From the NCBI GenBank assembly GCA_964529445.1, contig CAZGWJ010000003.1:1-64000 (forward strand): 64,000 nucleotides of DNA, read 5' to 3'. The position numbers and the translations under genes were made by a program. The stretch comes from CAZGWJ01 sp964529445 (GTDB lineage Bacteria > Oederibacteriota > Muellerivitia > Muellerivitales > Muellerivitaceae). This document shows, in pieces, positions 54,467 through 63,736 of the stretch (within the stretch, counting starts at the first letter, position 1; each line of letters opens with the position of its first letter). The notes under the pieces were generated by a model, which was not told the origin of the DNA, made no database searches, and saw nothing but the letters and a program-made list of their open reading frames with translations.

Positions 54467-55633
54467 GTGGCCACTTTAAGCATCAAACCCGATCACAGAC
54501 GTGGCGGTTTTGCCGCCTATCTTGTGACGTCCCTCACCAGGGACGGTAGGCGCTTACGCCAGTGGGTCAGCCTTGGCCATTTCTTGACCAAGCGGGATGC
54601 CGAGCGGGAATTCAGGAGGGTCGAGGAACAATTCAACCGTGAGCAGATACGTCTGATTCACGAGCAAAAAGACTACACAAGCGCGATCCCAACGCTTACC
54701 GATTATGTGCCTACCTATCTACAACAAGCCGAGGGGATACGCCTTAATTCCTCACAGGGCACCACTCGATATCGCTTTGCCCTAAACAATATCTGTCGAT
54801 ACCTGGGTGACATCAAACTCCATGAGCTCTCACCTGCCCATATTGACCGCTATGTCGCTGCCCGGCGTAAGGAATCCACCCCCAGGGGTCCCATCAGTCC
54901 CAAGACCGTCATCAATGAGCTGGTTCAGTTATCAAGCCTATGTACCTGGGCCATTCGCCAAGGGGTCATCAAGGAACATCCCTTTCGGACACCCCAGCAT
55001 CCCCTATGCTCATATTTCCCCAAGGTCGAGAAGAAACCCAAGACCTACCTGACCTTCGAGGAACAGGTAGTACTCCTCAATACCGCCAAGCCAAGCCCCT
55101 ATGCCTTTTGCGTCGTTTCCCTACTCCTTCACCTGGGTATCAGGCGTGGTGAACTGATCAACCTAAGGCTAGCCGATGTGGACCTGAGCCGCCGCCAGAT
55201 CACCGTGAGGGCCGATAAGACGAACGATTTCCGCATCCTACCCATCCATACCAACCTTGTACCGATCCTCGAAAAGATGCGCGTTTTTCGGCCTACCCGT
55301 GGCGGCTGGTATCCACGAGACGAACGTCATTGGGAATATCTGCTTTGTGATGACCAGGGCGGGAAGTTGGAGCAGATGGGCAAATCGTTCTTGAAGCGTC
55401 TAGCCCTAAAGGCGGGTATCGCCAAGCATCTTACGCCCCACGTTTTTAGACATACGTTTATATCGAACCTTCGGGCATCGGGGTTTTCCTCATACGAGAT
55501 CCAATCACTTACAGGTCACAGGAATGTATCGACTTTAGAGGGGTATGGCGTCAATGCGCCAAAAGGTCTGGATGTCAAAATTGGCTCTGCTTTTCCTTTT
55601 CATTCGCTTAGCACCACAAACACGTCCGTATAA
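54467..55633 (+). CDS. int: tyrosine recombinase (integrase)
   Basis: 388 aa from GTG 54467, chosen because GAGG lies 7 bases upstream and the longer frame overlaps xis out of frame. The N-terminal arm-binding-like region (GFAAYLVTSLTRDGRRLRQW) and core-binding region (about 85-190) precede the catalytic domain with R226 (GIRRGEL), H325-x2-R328 (HVFRHTF), H in LTGHRNVSTLEG, and the nucleophile Y about 360. It most likely acted on the tRNA-Gly att sites. Codon use resembles the island. Confidence 0.88.
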   Translation: MATLSIKPDHRRGGFAAYLVTSLTRDGRRLRQWVSLGHFLTKRDAEREFRRVEEQFNREQIRLIHEQKDYTSAIPTLTDYVPTYLQQAEGIRLNSSQGTTRYRFALNNICRYLGDIKLHELSPAHIDRYVAARRKESTPRGPISPKTVINELVQLSSLCTWAIRQGVIKEHPFRTPQHPLCSYFPKVEKKPKTYLTFEEQVVLLNTAKPSPYAFCVVSLLLHLGIRRGELINLRLADVDLSRRQITVRADKTNDFRILPIHTNLVPILEKMRVFRPTRGGWYPRDERHWEYLLCDDQGGKLEQMGKSFLKRLALKAGIAKHLTPHVFRHTFISNLRASGFSSYEIQSLTGHRNVSTLEGYGVNAPKGLDVKIGSAFPFHSLSTTNTSV

Positions 55634-55746
55634 TAAGCACCATTCTCATCAAACCAAAAACTCTATCAAAAGACCGTTTTCATCCCTAATCTCATCAACC
55701 TGAACCTCCGCATTCTAAGCATGTGCAATTCATGTAATATATTTCT

Positions 55747-57693
55747 ATGACCCTAAAACGCAAGCCCGGCCGAAACGATCCTTGTTTCTGTGGCTCAGGT
55801 AAGAAATTTAAGAAATGCTGTCTGTCACGATCCCGCGGCATTGCTACACCACATCCTAGAGGGTTTAAAATCGAGAAATCGTTTGACGCAGGCACCGACA
55901 ACAAATTTATATCAAGGCTTTCCATTGGTTTAGGCGAATTATTCGAATTCTCCGACTTTTCAAAAGATTTGAAAAGACAAACGTTCGAGATATTACATTC
56001 AATCTCGAAAGAGCTCGTATTAGCCGAAAGAATATTTGATCCTATCAATCAAGAAGTTATCAGTTTATTGAAGTCCTTAAATGATACAGGCATTCCGATC
56101 GAAAAGAATGGGATTCCAACCATTCCCGTCAAATGCACTCGCCTTCACACAACAAATGATTTTTTCGAACACGCCGAAACAATTCTTCTCTCATTTTTCA
56201 AGTTAATCAATCTCATCCTTGGCACCCACATCCCTCACAGTAATCCGGCGCAATTATACGGCTTCGCGCTCACCAAGTTTGGAGAAGATCACACTTTGAC
56301 AAAGTTGCTCAAAGATGACCACATATGGATTTCAGAACTTGAAGAGTATATTGTTCAATCAAAGATGCCAGCATTCATTGATTCTCTATCGGATTTCCGC
56401 GCCAGTTATGACCCCGAGAAAGATCTTGTCACCATCATCCCACCCTCATTTTCAAACGGGAAAGACATTGTCGACACCCTAAAGCCTACAATACATAACC
56501 TATTTACTTTCGTTGAAGAAATCAGCGCTTTCATCCTGGCAGAACACCTTGATAGACGATTATGCATTTACGATATCCCCGAAGCTTCCCGATCTGAATA
56601 TTACCCGGGACGTTTTAGGGTCGGGGTTAGACCTCAAACCGACATCGAGTCATTAAAAGACGACCCCACACTATCAAAGATATATCGTCTCGGCGGCCGC
56701 TTATTTCACATGAGAGAAAAAATCAGAGAAGAATCTTACGGTTCTCTACGCCCCATTATCCATTGCGAATTCCAAGGAATGATGCACGTTGCCGCATATA
56801 ACAGGATGTATAGAGGCAAGTGGAAAACATTTGTGGATTTTCTTCTCGATTACATAAAAATGACCTTTGGCAAGGAATGGTGGTCTAAACAAGCCGGTTT
56901 ACCGATAGAAAATCGATCGCCGGTATTAATCTGGGCTGAAAAAGCTTATCTATTCCAGAAATCCCATTCAAACCAACCACAACCCGACGGTTGTTATGAA
57001 TCAGAGCCCAATGGGCCAATGTTTACTTACTTAAGCTTGGCCTACGATTTGTTTGTATTAGAAGACAATCATCTTTTGCAGAAATCATTGATCAACAGAA
57101 TGAAACAGTCGGATATAACAAACTTTTGGGGCGCGCGTTACGAAGCTAAAGTAGCTGCAATTCTTATAAAATCCGGATTCAACATTAGTTATGAAGACGA
57201 GAGGGATGGGACAAATAAGCACCCAGAGTTCATAGCCACTTACCGCAAAACTGGCGAACAGATTGCTGTTGAAGCAAAAAAACGAAATAGAACGGTTGTT
57301 CCCCCAAATGAAAAAGAAATCCGTTTGGGAATTGTCGGCCTTCTCAAAAGCGCTGTAAGCAAGTTCAACAATATACCTTTAGTAGTATTCCTAGAACTCG
57401 ACTTGCCGCCAATACACGGTAATCTGTTCCAAAAACCATGGTTTAAAGAGTTATTGGAATCTCATGAAAAAGCAGGTGTAAGAGATGTGGACGGGAAGGA
57501 CCTTTGCAATATGATCGTTTTTACCAATGACCCAGTTGAAGATCCAACCGAGCCTAATAAATACCCGGCTCATAGCGACGTCGAGACAATTTCGATGGTA
57601 CCCAAAGCATCGACAACTTCTTCAGAACCCCTCTACAGGATTATGTCGTTTGTCCGAAAGCGTGCGCTCATACCCAATTGGTTCGACGAGTAA
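55747..57693 (+). CDS. SEC-C zinc motif protein with nuclease-like C-terminus
   Basis: 648 aa. Residues 8-26 form a SEC-C zinc motif (GRNDPCFCGSGKKFKKCC, Cys 13, 15, 24 and 25). A long unassigned middle follows. Around residues 460-515 the sequence FWGARYEAKVAAILIKSGF, HPEFIATYRKTGEQIAVEAK fits a PD-(D/E)XK restriction-like core (E-x-A-K). No ribosome binding site precedes the ATG; a TAATAT lies 6 bases before it, so the message may be leaderless. SEC-C/nuclease combinations occur in defence islands. Confidence 0.6.
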   Translation: MTLKRKPGRNDPCFCGSGKKFKKCCLSRSRGIATPHPRGFKIEKSFDAGTDNKFISRLSIGLGELFEFSDFSKDLKRQTFEILHSISKELVLAERIFDPINQEVISLLKSLNDTGIPIEKNGIPTIPVKCTRLHTTNDFFEHAETILLSFFKLINLILGTHIPHSNPAQLYGFALTKFGEDHTLTKLLKDDHIWISELEEYIVQSKMPAFIDSLSDFRASYDPEKDLVTIIPPSFSNGKDIVDTLKPTIHNLFTFVEEISAFILAEHLDRRLCIYDIPEASRSEYYPGRFRVGVRPQTDIESLKDDPTLSKIYRLGGRLFHMREKIREESYGSLRPIIHCEFQGMMHVAAYNRMYRGKWKTFVDFLLDYIKMTFGKEWWSKQAGLPIENRSPVLIWAEKAYLFQKSHSNQPQPDGCYESEPNGPMFTYLSLAYDLFVLEDNHLLQKSLINRMKQSDITNFWGARYEAKVAAILIKSGFNISYEDERDGTNKHPEFIATYRKTGEQIAVEAKKRNRTVVPPNEKEIRLGIVGLLKSAVSKFNNIPLVVFLELDLPPIHGNLFQKPWFKELLESHEKAGVRDVDGKDLCNMIVFTNDPVEDPTEPNKYPAHSDVETISMVPKASTTSSEPLYRIMSFVRKRALIPNWFDE

Positions 57694-57807
57694 TAACACG
57701 CATGTTCTCCATTAATGCCCCGCCTAATAAATCCTCTAAACTTTGGGCATATATAGAATGCATTCGGGTCAAATGTAACAAAGTAAAATACCGACGCGAG
57801 ATCACCA

Positions 57808-58461
57808 ATGCCACTCGGAATTAGAATCAATAACACTACTGATCAAATCCTTCAACAAAGAATCAACAATTACCCTCAGCAAATAATTTTGGCAAGTCGT
57901 TTTTATAACGGGACACTCAACGCCAATCAACAAGCACATTTCATAGATACTCCAAATCGTCCCATTGGCCGTCAAATTTCCCATTGGAGTTGCGTTCCTG
58001 CATGTTTGGAAATTATGAATTACTTATGGTTCGGAAGCCCCATTACAATACCAATCCAAGATCGAATAAACCCTCTCCCATTCCACGAATGGGCTCAAAA
58101 CAACCCCACCGGTGATATACGTTGTGTTTTTATGCCTTGTTCGCCCGCCACGAATATACGTGTTTACTCCGCGCTTCAATGTGCCAGGGATATCCAACCT
58201 CAATTCGTACGTGCCACTAATTTCTATGAAGTTTCTCGTATAGCGCCAACTACATTTCTTTCACATTGGGCAATACTTGTAGAGCATCAGGATTTTGACC
58301 GCAACGGACAAAATCACCGACATGCCACCGTATTGTGTGCGTGGGATCTCAACAATGTTTTTCTCGCATGCCCAGCGGAGAACAGCACAGGAATAATGCC
58401 GCTAAATTGGACTGACTTTGCAGCAACTATTCCAAATCTTTCCATCATTCGTCCAACCTAG
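57808..58461 (+). CDS. C39-like cysteine protease-like protein
   Basis: 217 aa. RQISHWSCVPACLEIMNYLW near residue 55-75 fits the papain/C39 pattern (Gln oxyanion residue followed by the catalytic Cys), and HRHATVLCAWDLNNVFLACP near 170 fits the catalytic His with a following Asp/Asn. No signal peptide or ABC transporter, so not a bacteriocin exporter. GAGATC precedes the ATG. Target unknown. It is the last gene before the intact tRNA. Confidence 0.5.
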   Translation: MPLGIRINNTTDQILQQRINNYPQQIILASRFYNGTLNANQQAHFIDTPNRPIGRQISHWSCVPACLEIMNYLWFGSPITIPIQDRINPLPFHEWAQNNPTGDIRCVFMPCSPATNIRVYSALQCARDIQPQFVRATNFYEVSRIAPTTFLSHWAILVEHQDFDRNGQNHRHATVLCAWDLNNVFLACPAENSTGIMPLNWTDFAATIPNLSIIRPT

Positions 58462-58542
58462 AGCGCGTCAACACAAGAATGTTTATTACTTGTTGTTTTA
58501 AAGGTAGATGAAAAGGTAGATCCCGGAACTTAATCCAAACCT

Positions 58543-58580
58543 AAAAACAAAAAGCCCCAGGAACACTGCGTTCCTGGGGC
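58543..58580 (-). terminator. terminator after tRNA-Gly, brought by the island
   Basis: GCCCCAGGAAC pairs with GTTCCTGGGGC around a 5-base loop (58554-58580); on the minus strand TTTTTGTTTTT follows. It lies just beyond the CCA end of the tRNA and inside the right att site, so it belongs to the island and replaces the original terminator at 15443-15475. Confidence 0.9.
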
Positions 58581-58585
58581 ACGAT

Positions 58586-58661
<76 letters not shown>

Positions 58662-58727
58662 GTCGGAACGGCGGTTCAGGCGCCGTATTCTACGCGACCT
58701 CCATGGATTTTCAACCCCATCAAGGCC

Positions 58728-60587
58728 TTAGTTTTGCCCGAGCTTCTTGAGGGACTGCAGTTTCACCATAGCCTTGTCGATGTTCTTCTGGGCGTTCGTG
58801 TAACCCGGGTCCAGTCGCAGGCATTCCTTCCAGCTGGTAATGGCCTCGTTGATCTTGCCGTTGATGTAGAGGTTCACGCCGTCGTAATAAAGGGTCTTCA
58901 CCTTCTCCGAATCGGCCTTGGCCTGGGACTGCTGGCCGGTCAACCGCTTGATGTAGTCGTTGGCCAGGGCGTTGTCCTCCTCCAGGGCCACGACCTTCAG
59001 GAACCTTTCCCGGGCCTTGTCCTTCTGTCCCGCCGCGAAGAGGGATTCGCCCTCGTCCAGCGTCTCCTTCACGTAGGAACGCATCCGGGAACGGGCACGG
59101 AACAGGAGGTTGGACGCCTCGGCGGACGAGGGATCGATCCGCTTCGCCTCCTCGAGGGAATGGATGGCCCGCCGGAAATCCTTCGCATCGGTCGCCTTCT
59201 TCCCGGCCGCCACGGCCTTGTCGTAGGCCGTCTTCTGGGCCGTCTTGGCCTTGGCCAGCGCGGCCTTGGCCTTGGCGTCCGCGTTGTTCTCGCGCAAGGC
59301 CGCCCGGAACTTCTGGATGGCCGCGGGATAATCCTTGGCGGCCAGGTATTCGTTGCCCTGTTCGAGGAAAGACCCCACCTTCTCGCTTCGCTTCAGGACC
59401 ATCTTCTGTTTCGCCGCTTTCGCCTCAGCGTTGTTCGGGTCCATGGCCAGGGCCAGGTCCAACTCCCTCAGGGCGTCCACGTTGCGGCCCTTCCGGATGT
59501 ACTCCCGGCCCGCCGCCAAGTGCTTGTCGACTTCACCCTTCAACTTGGACTCGGCGTCCTCGATGAAGGCCTTGGCCTCCTTGTGGTCGTTCTGGTACCG
59601 AAGCACGGCCTTCCATTCCTTGATCGCTCCGGAATACTCGTTGTCGAGGTAGAGATTGCTTCCGCGCTCCATGTGATTGTTGATGGCCGCGGCGATGGCC
59701 TGCACCTGGCCCGTTGCAGCGCTCGAGTCCTTGGGATCGATCTTCAGCGCGGCACCGAACGCTTCCGCCGAACGGTCGTACTGGCCGTTGTCGAGGTAAG
59801 CGACCGCCATGTTGAAATAAAGTTCAGGGTCATTCTTCTCCAGTTTCAGGGAGGACTCGTACCGGGAGATGGCTTCCTTGAACTTGCCCTGGTTGTAGTA
59901 GGAAAAGCCCAGGAACTTAAGGGCCTGGGCATCCTTGGGCCTGATCTTGAGCGCCTTCTCCCAGGAGGCTGCGGCGTTCGTGAAGTCCTTGGTCCGGAAG
60001 TACACCACACCGAGATTGTTGTGGGCATCGGCGTTCTTCGGATCGGCCGCCAGCAGGTTCTTGAGGGCCGTGATGGCCTCCGGATACCGTTTCTGATCGA
60101 TGTAGAGCTTGGAGAGGTTCTGGTTGGCCACCTTCGCGGCGTCCTTGTTGTTCGGGAACGCCTTGAGATAGTCCTGGTAGGACTTCTCGGCCTTGTCGTA
60201 TTCCTTCATGTACAGGTAACAGTTGCCCAGCAGTTGCCCGGCGCTCTGATTCTGAGGGTTGTAGGAGAGCGCTTTCTTGAAGGATTCGGCGGCCTTCTTG
60301 TGGTCCTTCTTGAAATAGGCCTGCACGCCCCGGGTGGTCTCCAGCATCTCCTTGGCCGTTTTGTCCTTCGAATCGAGTTTCACCGCCTGCTCGAAGGAGG
60401 GCAAGGCCTCGTCGAAGCTCTGCCGGTTGAAATGCAGCAGGCCCAGGTTGAAATGGGCCACCGCGTCCTTCGGATTCGCCTGGACGGCGGCTTTCGCCGC
60501 GTCGAGCGCCCGATCCTGTGCCCGCAAGGTGGCGGGGGCCAACAGGACGGCAAGGACAGCAACCATCAGGAGGCGGGTGATCTTCAT
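58728..60587 (-). CDS. periplasmic TPR-repeat protein
   Basis: 619 aa from ATG 60587 (GAGGGAACCG upstream). A signal peptide (MKITRLLMVAVLAVLLAPAT, cleavage after LRAQ) is followed by about fifteen TPR units through the whole protein (AVAHFNLGLLHFNRQSFDEA; NADAHNNLGVVYFRTKDFTN). TPR stacks bind protein partners. It lies directly upstream of the tRNA and downstream of the TPR/TolB-like lipoprotein and the PorV-OmpA protein; together these look like an envelope assembly module. Confidence 0.85.
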   Translation of the reverse strand: MKITRLLMVAVLAVLLAPATLRAQDRALDAAKAAVQANPKDAVAHFNLGLLHFNRQSFDEALPSFEQAVKLDSKDKTAKEMLETTRGVQAYFKKDHKKAAESFKKALSYNPQNQSAGQLLGNCYLYMKEYDKAEKSYQDYLKAFPNNKDAAKVANQNLSKLYIDQKRYPEAITALKNLLAADPKNADAHNNLGVVYFRTKDFTNAAASWEKALKIRPKDAQALKFLGFSYYNQGKFKEAISRYESSLKLEKNDPELYFNMAVAYLDNGQYDRSAEAFGAALKIDPKDSSAATGQVQAIAAAINNHMERGSNLYLDNEYSGAIKEWKAVLRYQNDHKEAKAFIEDAESKLKGEVDKHLAAGREYIRKGRNVDALRELDLALAMDPNNAEAKAAKQKMVLKRSEKVGSFLEQGNEYLAAKDYPAAIQKFRAALRENNADAKAKAALAKAKTAQKTAYDKAVAAGKKATDAKDFRRAIHSLEEAKRIDPSSAEASNLLFRARSRMRSYVKETLDEGESLFAAGQKDKARERFLKVVALEEDNALANDYIKRLTGQQSQAKADSEKVKTLYYDGVNLYINGKINEAITSWKECLRLDPGYTNAQKNIDKAMVKLQSLKKLGQN

Positions 60588-60638
60588 TCGGTTCCCTCTC
60601 ATCGGAAGTCCGGCGGCAGGAAGCCGTCCGGCGACCCG

Positions 60639-61847
60639 TCAGTATTTCGCTACATCCAGCACCAGGACGCCTTCGAAGTCCTTCCCCTTGGCGTCCCGGA
60701 ACCGGTAACGGATCATGGTCCCGTCGGCTGACCAAAGCAGATTCGTCCCGGAAGGAAGCCCCTTGCTGCCCTTCAGCATGCTCTTGTTCGTCCCGTCGGA
60801 ATTGATGAGCCAGATGTTCCCTTCCCAGACAAAGGCGATCTTGTTGCCCGACGGATGATAGACGGCTTGCGCGCCCAGCGTGTTCCGTGTCGTCGAAAAC
60901 AGGCGCCGGGGAACGGGTTTCTTAGCCTCAGCTTTTTCCAGCGTTCTTGAAGTACCCCGGACGCGGCGATAGACGAATTCCCGGGAATCCGGCGACCAGG
61001 AAGGCAGTGCCGCCCCCTGCGTGCCGGCGACAGGACGGAACGTCACTTCCTTCTCCTTGGGGCCGGGCGCTTTTCCCAGCCACAAGAGAGGAACCCCATC
61101 CCGACCGGATTTCAAGCGGAGTAAAAATTGCCGGTCCGGGGACGGGAGGGTTCCCTTGTCCACCGTGAAGGGAGGCGGGAAATCGGATTCATATCCCTTG
61201 TGGTAAGGAACCTCCTCCCGCACCACGATCGCGATGGCGTCGGCGCTTGCAATGGCCCCGGCGCGGCCCACGCGGTCCACCAGGGATTCCACCTTGGCTC
61301 GGGTGTCGGTGGGAAGGAAGACGGAAGGATAGGTCTTCAGGATGGCATTGGCCGCCTGATCGGCCTTCTTGAAATCACGCTGGTTGAAGTAGGCCGTGGC
61401 GGTCAGGTACTGCGCATCCGTCAGGGCCTGGATGGCCTGGCGGATATTATCCCGCCCCAGGTAAAGGTTCAAGGCCTTCTCGTAGCATTCCAGACCCTTG
61501 GACGGGTCCTTGAGGCGATCCATGTAGAGGGCGCCCAAGTCCAGGAGTGCGTCCACCTCCTCGCGGGATCCCGGATATTGCCCGCTCACCCGCCGATACC
61601 AGGCGATGGCACCCTCGTAATCGCCCTGGTGGTCCAGGGCCTTCGCGGTCCGATAGCAAGCCCAGGCCGAGAGTTCACCGGACGGATGCTCCTTCATGTA
61701 GGCCTGGTACTCGAGCACGGCCTTCGCATGCTGACCGGCATTCTCGGCGGTCGCGGCCTTCTCCAGCGAAGGAGTCGGCTTGCATCCAGAGAGCATGCCG
61801 GACGCAAGGATCACCAGGAGCAACGAGCTCAGTTTGACGATTCTCAT
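60639..61847 (-). CDS. lipoprotein with TPR and TolB-like repeats
   Basis: 402 aa from ATG 61847 (GGAAGGCTCC upstream). Lipobox MLSGC at about residue 22. Residues 30-185 are TPR/outer-membrane-lipoprotein-like helices (AVLEYQAYMKEHPSGELSAW). Residues 235-400 have WD40/TolB-type strands (LPSWSPDSREFVYRR; YHPSGNKIAFVWEGNIWLIN; LLWSADGTMIRYRF). It lies 14 bases after the PorV-OmpA gene. Confidence 0.82.
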   Translation of the reverse strand: MRIVKLSSLLLVILASGMLSGCKPTPSLEKAATAENAGQHAKAVLEYQAYMKEHPSGELSAWACYRTAKALDHQGDYEGAIAWYRRVSGQYPGSREEVDALLDLGALYMDRLKDPSKGLECYEKALNLYLGRDNIRQAIQALTDAQYLTATAYFNQRDFKKADQAANAILKTYPSVFLPTDTRAKVESLVDRVGRAGAIASADAIAIVVREEVPYHKGYESDFPPPFTVDKGTLPSPDRQFLLRLKSGRDGVPLLWLGKAPGPKEKEVTFRPVAGTQGAALPSWSPDSREFVYRRVRGTSRTLEKAEAKKPVPRRLFSTTRNTLGAQAVYHPSGNKIAFVWEGNIWLINSDGTNKSMLKGSKGLPSGTNLLWSADGTMIRYRFRDAKGKDFEGVLVLDVAKY

Positions 61848-61861
61848 GGAGCCTTCCCGGT

Positions 61862-63625
61862 TCATTTCGTGAGAATGACGATGTCAACCCGACGGTTCTG
61901 GCGACGGGCCTCTTCGGTGTGCCGTGTGTCCAACGGCGCCGAACTGCCGTGGCCGCGGGAATACAGGTTCGTCGGGGAGATCCTGCCCTTCTCCACCAGG
62001 TAGCGCAGGACGGCATCGGCGCGCTCCTGGGACAACTGGATGTTGGCGGTTTCCGTTCCCTCGGCGTAGGCATGCCCCTCGATGTACACCCTCGAGTTCG
62101 GGTACTTCTTGATGATCTTGACGATCTGGTCCAAATAGGCGTCGAAAGATCCCAAGCGGGAACTGCGGGCCTTGAAGAGGAGACTGGGCGCCTTGATGAC
62201 GCCGGAGGGACCCAACGGCTGGACCGTTTCGGGAAGGACAGAGGGTCTCGGGGCTCCCGCGGCCCGGATCCCGGCGGCGGCCAGAAGGGTGGGATCGATG
62301 GCCTGCAGGGCCGTGGTGCGGGCCTCGCCAGCCCCGCTGAGCTTGAAGATGGGTTCGCTGGCGATGACCTGTTGGCCTTTCCGGTCGACCGTCTTGAGGT
62401 TGTAGCTCGAGAAGATGCCACCCGTGACGATGTTGCCCGCGTCGTCCTTGCCGTCCCACGTGATCTGCTTCGGAGGGACACCCTTGCCCGTGAAACGCTT
62501 GACGACATTGCCCTTGGGGTCCGTGATCTCCATGACCCAGTTCTTGATCTCCGTACGGGCCTCGGGTTTGAGGTCGAAGGTGGCCGACTTGATGGATCCC
62601 GTCTTGTAATCCGAGATCTGGGGCTTGATCTCTACCGCGACGGGCTTCTCACTCACCCCGGTCGCGCCCCTCGCTCCGCCGAAACGATAGGTCATGGAAA
62701 CGCGGTGCGTGTTGCCAAGGATGCCGAAGGGGACGAGTGCGTAGTCGAACTGGACGGAGGAGAATCGGACACCCGTCCCGAAGGAGGCGCCCACGAGATC
62801 CCCGAGGTCGTCGTCCAACTTGTCGACCTTGTACCCGCCCCGGAAGGCCACGGCGACGTCCTTGACGCCCAGCCAGATCTCGGCGCCCAGATGATACATC
62901 GGGTCGTTGTCGAGGGGTTTCTCCGCCTCCGCCGCAAGGGTGGCATGGGTGGGACGGTCCGGCCGCCAGCGCCAGGCGGCGCCGGCCCGGTAGGTGGCGG
63001 GAAGTTTCTCCTTGGCCGCATGGGCATCGTAGCTGGAGATCTGGCCGACGTTCTGGACGGACAACCCGAACGTGAACGCGCGGTCCGTCGTGTGGAGGAG
63101 GGCGCCGGCATCGACGCCGAACCCGGTGGCTTTCGATTCCATCAGCTTGCTGGAAAGGAATTTCCCGCCCAGACCGAACGCCGCATTCTTCCCGAAGGAC
63201 TGTCCGTAACCCAGGGCGAAGGCGAGGTCGGTGGCCTCCCCTGGAGTAGCCAGGGGATTATTCGTGGAATTGAAGGAGGGGACCAGGTTCAGGGCCGCGC
63301 TTGCCCCCAGGGTCCCGCCGGGCCGAAGAGGAGCCGCGAAACCGAGGAATTCGTAGTTCACGCTCTCGAAGAAGGATACGTGGTGGAAATGCAGTTCATA
63401 GAGGTCCAGCTGGCTCAGTCCCGCCGTGTTCCAATGCGTCGTGCTGACATCATCGGCGATGGCCGTGAAGGTCTCGCCGAGGGCGGCCGCCCTGACGCCT
63501 GCGGGGATCTTGAGGAACTGGCCCCCGGTACTGCTGACACCGGCGGGACGGGCGAGGGACGGGAACAACACAGCGAATACGACAATGGGCAAAAGGAGGG
63601 ATCTATTGTGGGATTTGGGGCCCAT
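61862..63625 (-). CDS. PorV-like barrel with FlgD-like and OmpA domains
   Basis: 587 aa. Signal peptide, then a PorV/UPF0164 barrel (GGQFLKIPAGVRAAALGETF; HWNTAGLSQLDLYELHFHHV) to about residue 335. A FlgD-like Ig domain follows (ITDPKGNVVKRFTGKG; WDGKDDAGNIVTGGIFSSY) and a C-terminal OmpA-like peptidoglycan-binding domain (YIEGHAYAEGTETANIQLSQ; RGHGSSAPLDTRHTEEARRQ; NRRVDIVI). It would anchor an outer-membrane channel to the cell wall. Fusion of these three domains is unusual and resembles a Type IX-like secretion component. Confidence 0.85.
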   Translation of the reverse strand: MGPKSHNRSLLLPIVVFAVLFPSLARPAGVSSTGGQFLKIPAGVRAAALGETFTAIADDVSTTHWNTAGLSQLDLYELHFHHVSFFESVNYEFLGFAAPLRPGGTLGASAALNLVPSFNSTNNPLATPGEATDLAFALGYGQSFGKNAAFGLGGKFLSSKLMESKATGFGVDAGALLHTTDRAFTFGLSVQNVGQISSYDAHAAKEKLPATYRAGAAWRWRPDRPTHATLAAEAEKPLDNDPMYHLGAEIWLGVKDVAVAFRGGYKVDKLDDDLGDLVGASFGTGVRFSSVQFDYALVPFGILGNTHRVSMTYRFGGARGATGVSEKPVAVEIKPQISDYKTGSIKSATFDLKPEARTEIKNWVMEITDPKGNVVKRFTGKGVPPKQITWDGKDDAGNIVTGGIFSSYNLKTVDRKGQQVIASEPIFKLSGAGEARTTALQAIDPTLLAAAGIRAAGAPRPSVLPETVQPLGPSGVIKAPSLLFKARSSRLGSFDAYLDQIVKIIKKYPNSRVYIEGHAYAEGTETANIQLSQERADAVLRYLVEKGRISPTNLYSRGHGSSAPLDTRHTEEARRQNRRVDIVILTK

Positions 63626-63736
63626 CGTCCACCCTGGGGGTTTATTGGAAATAGGATTATAACACGTGAAAACAGGGCCTACAACGTGAACGACAACGGG
63701 ATATGCAAGAAATCAGGGGTTTAGGGTCACTCGGAG

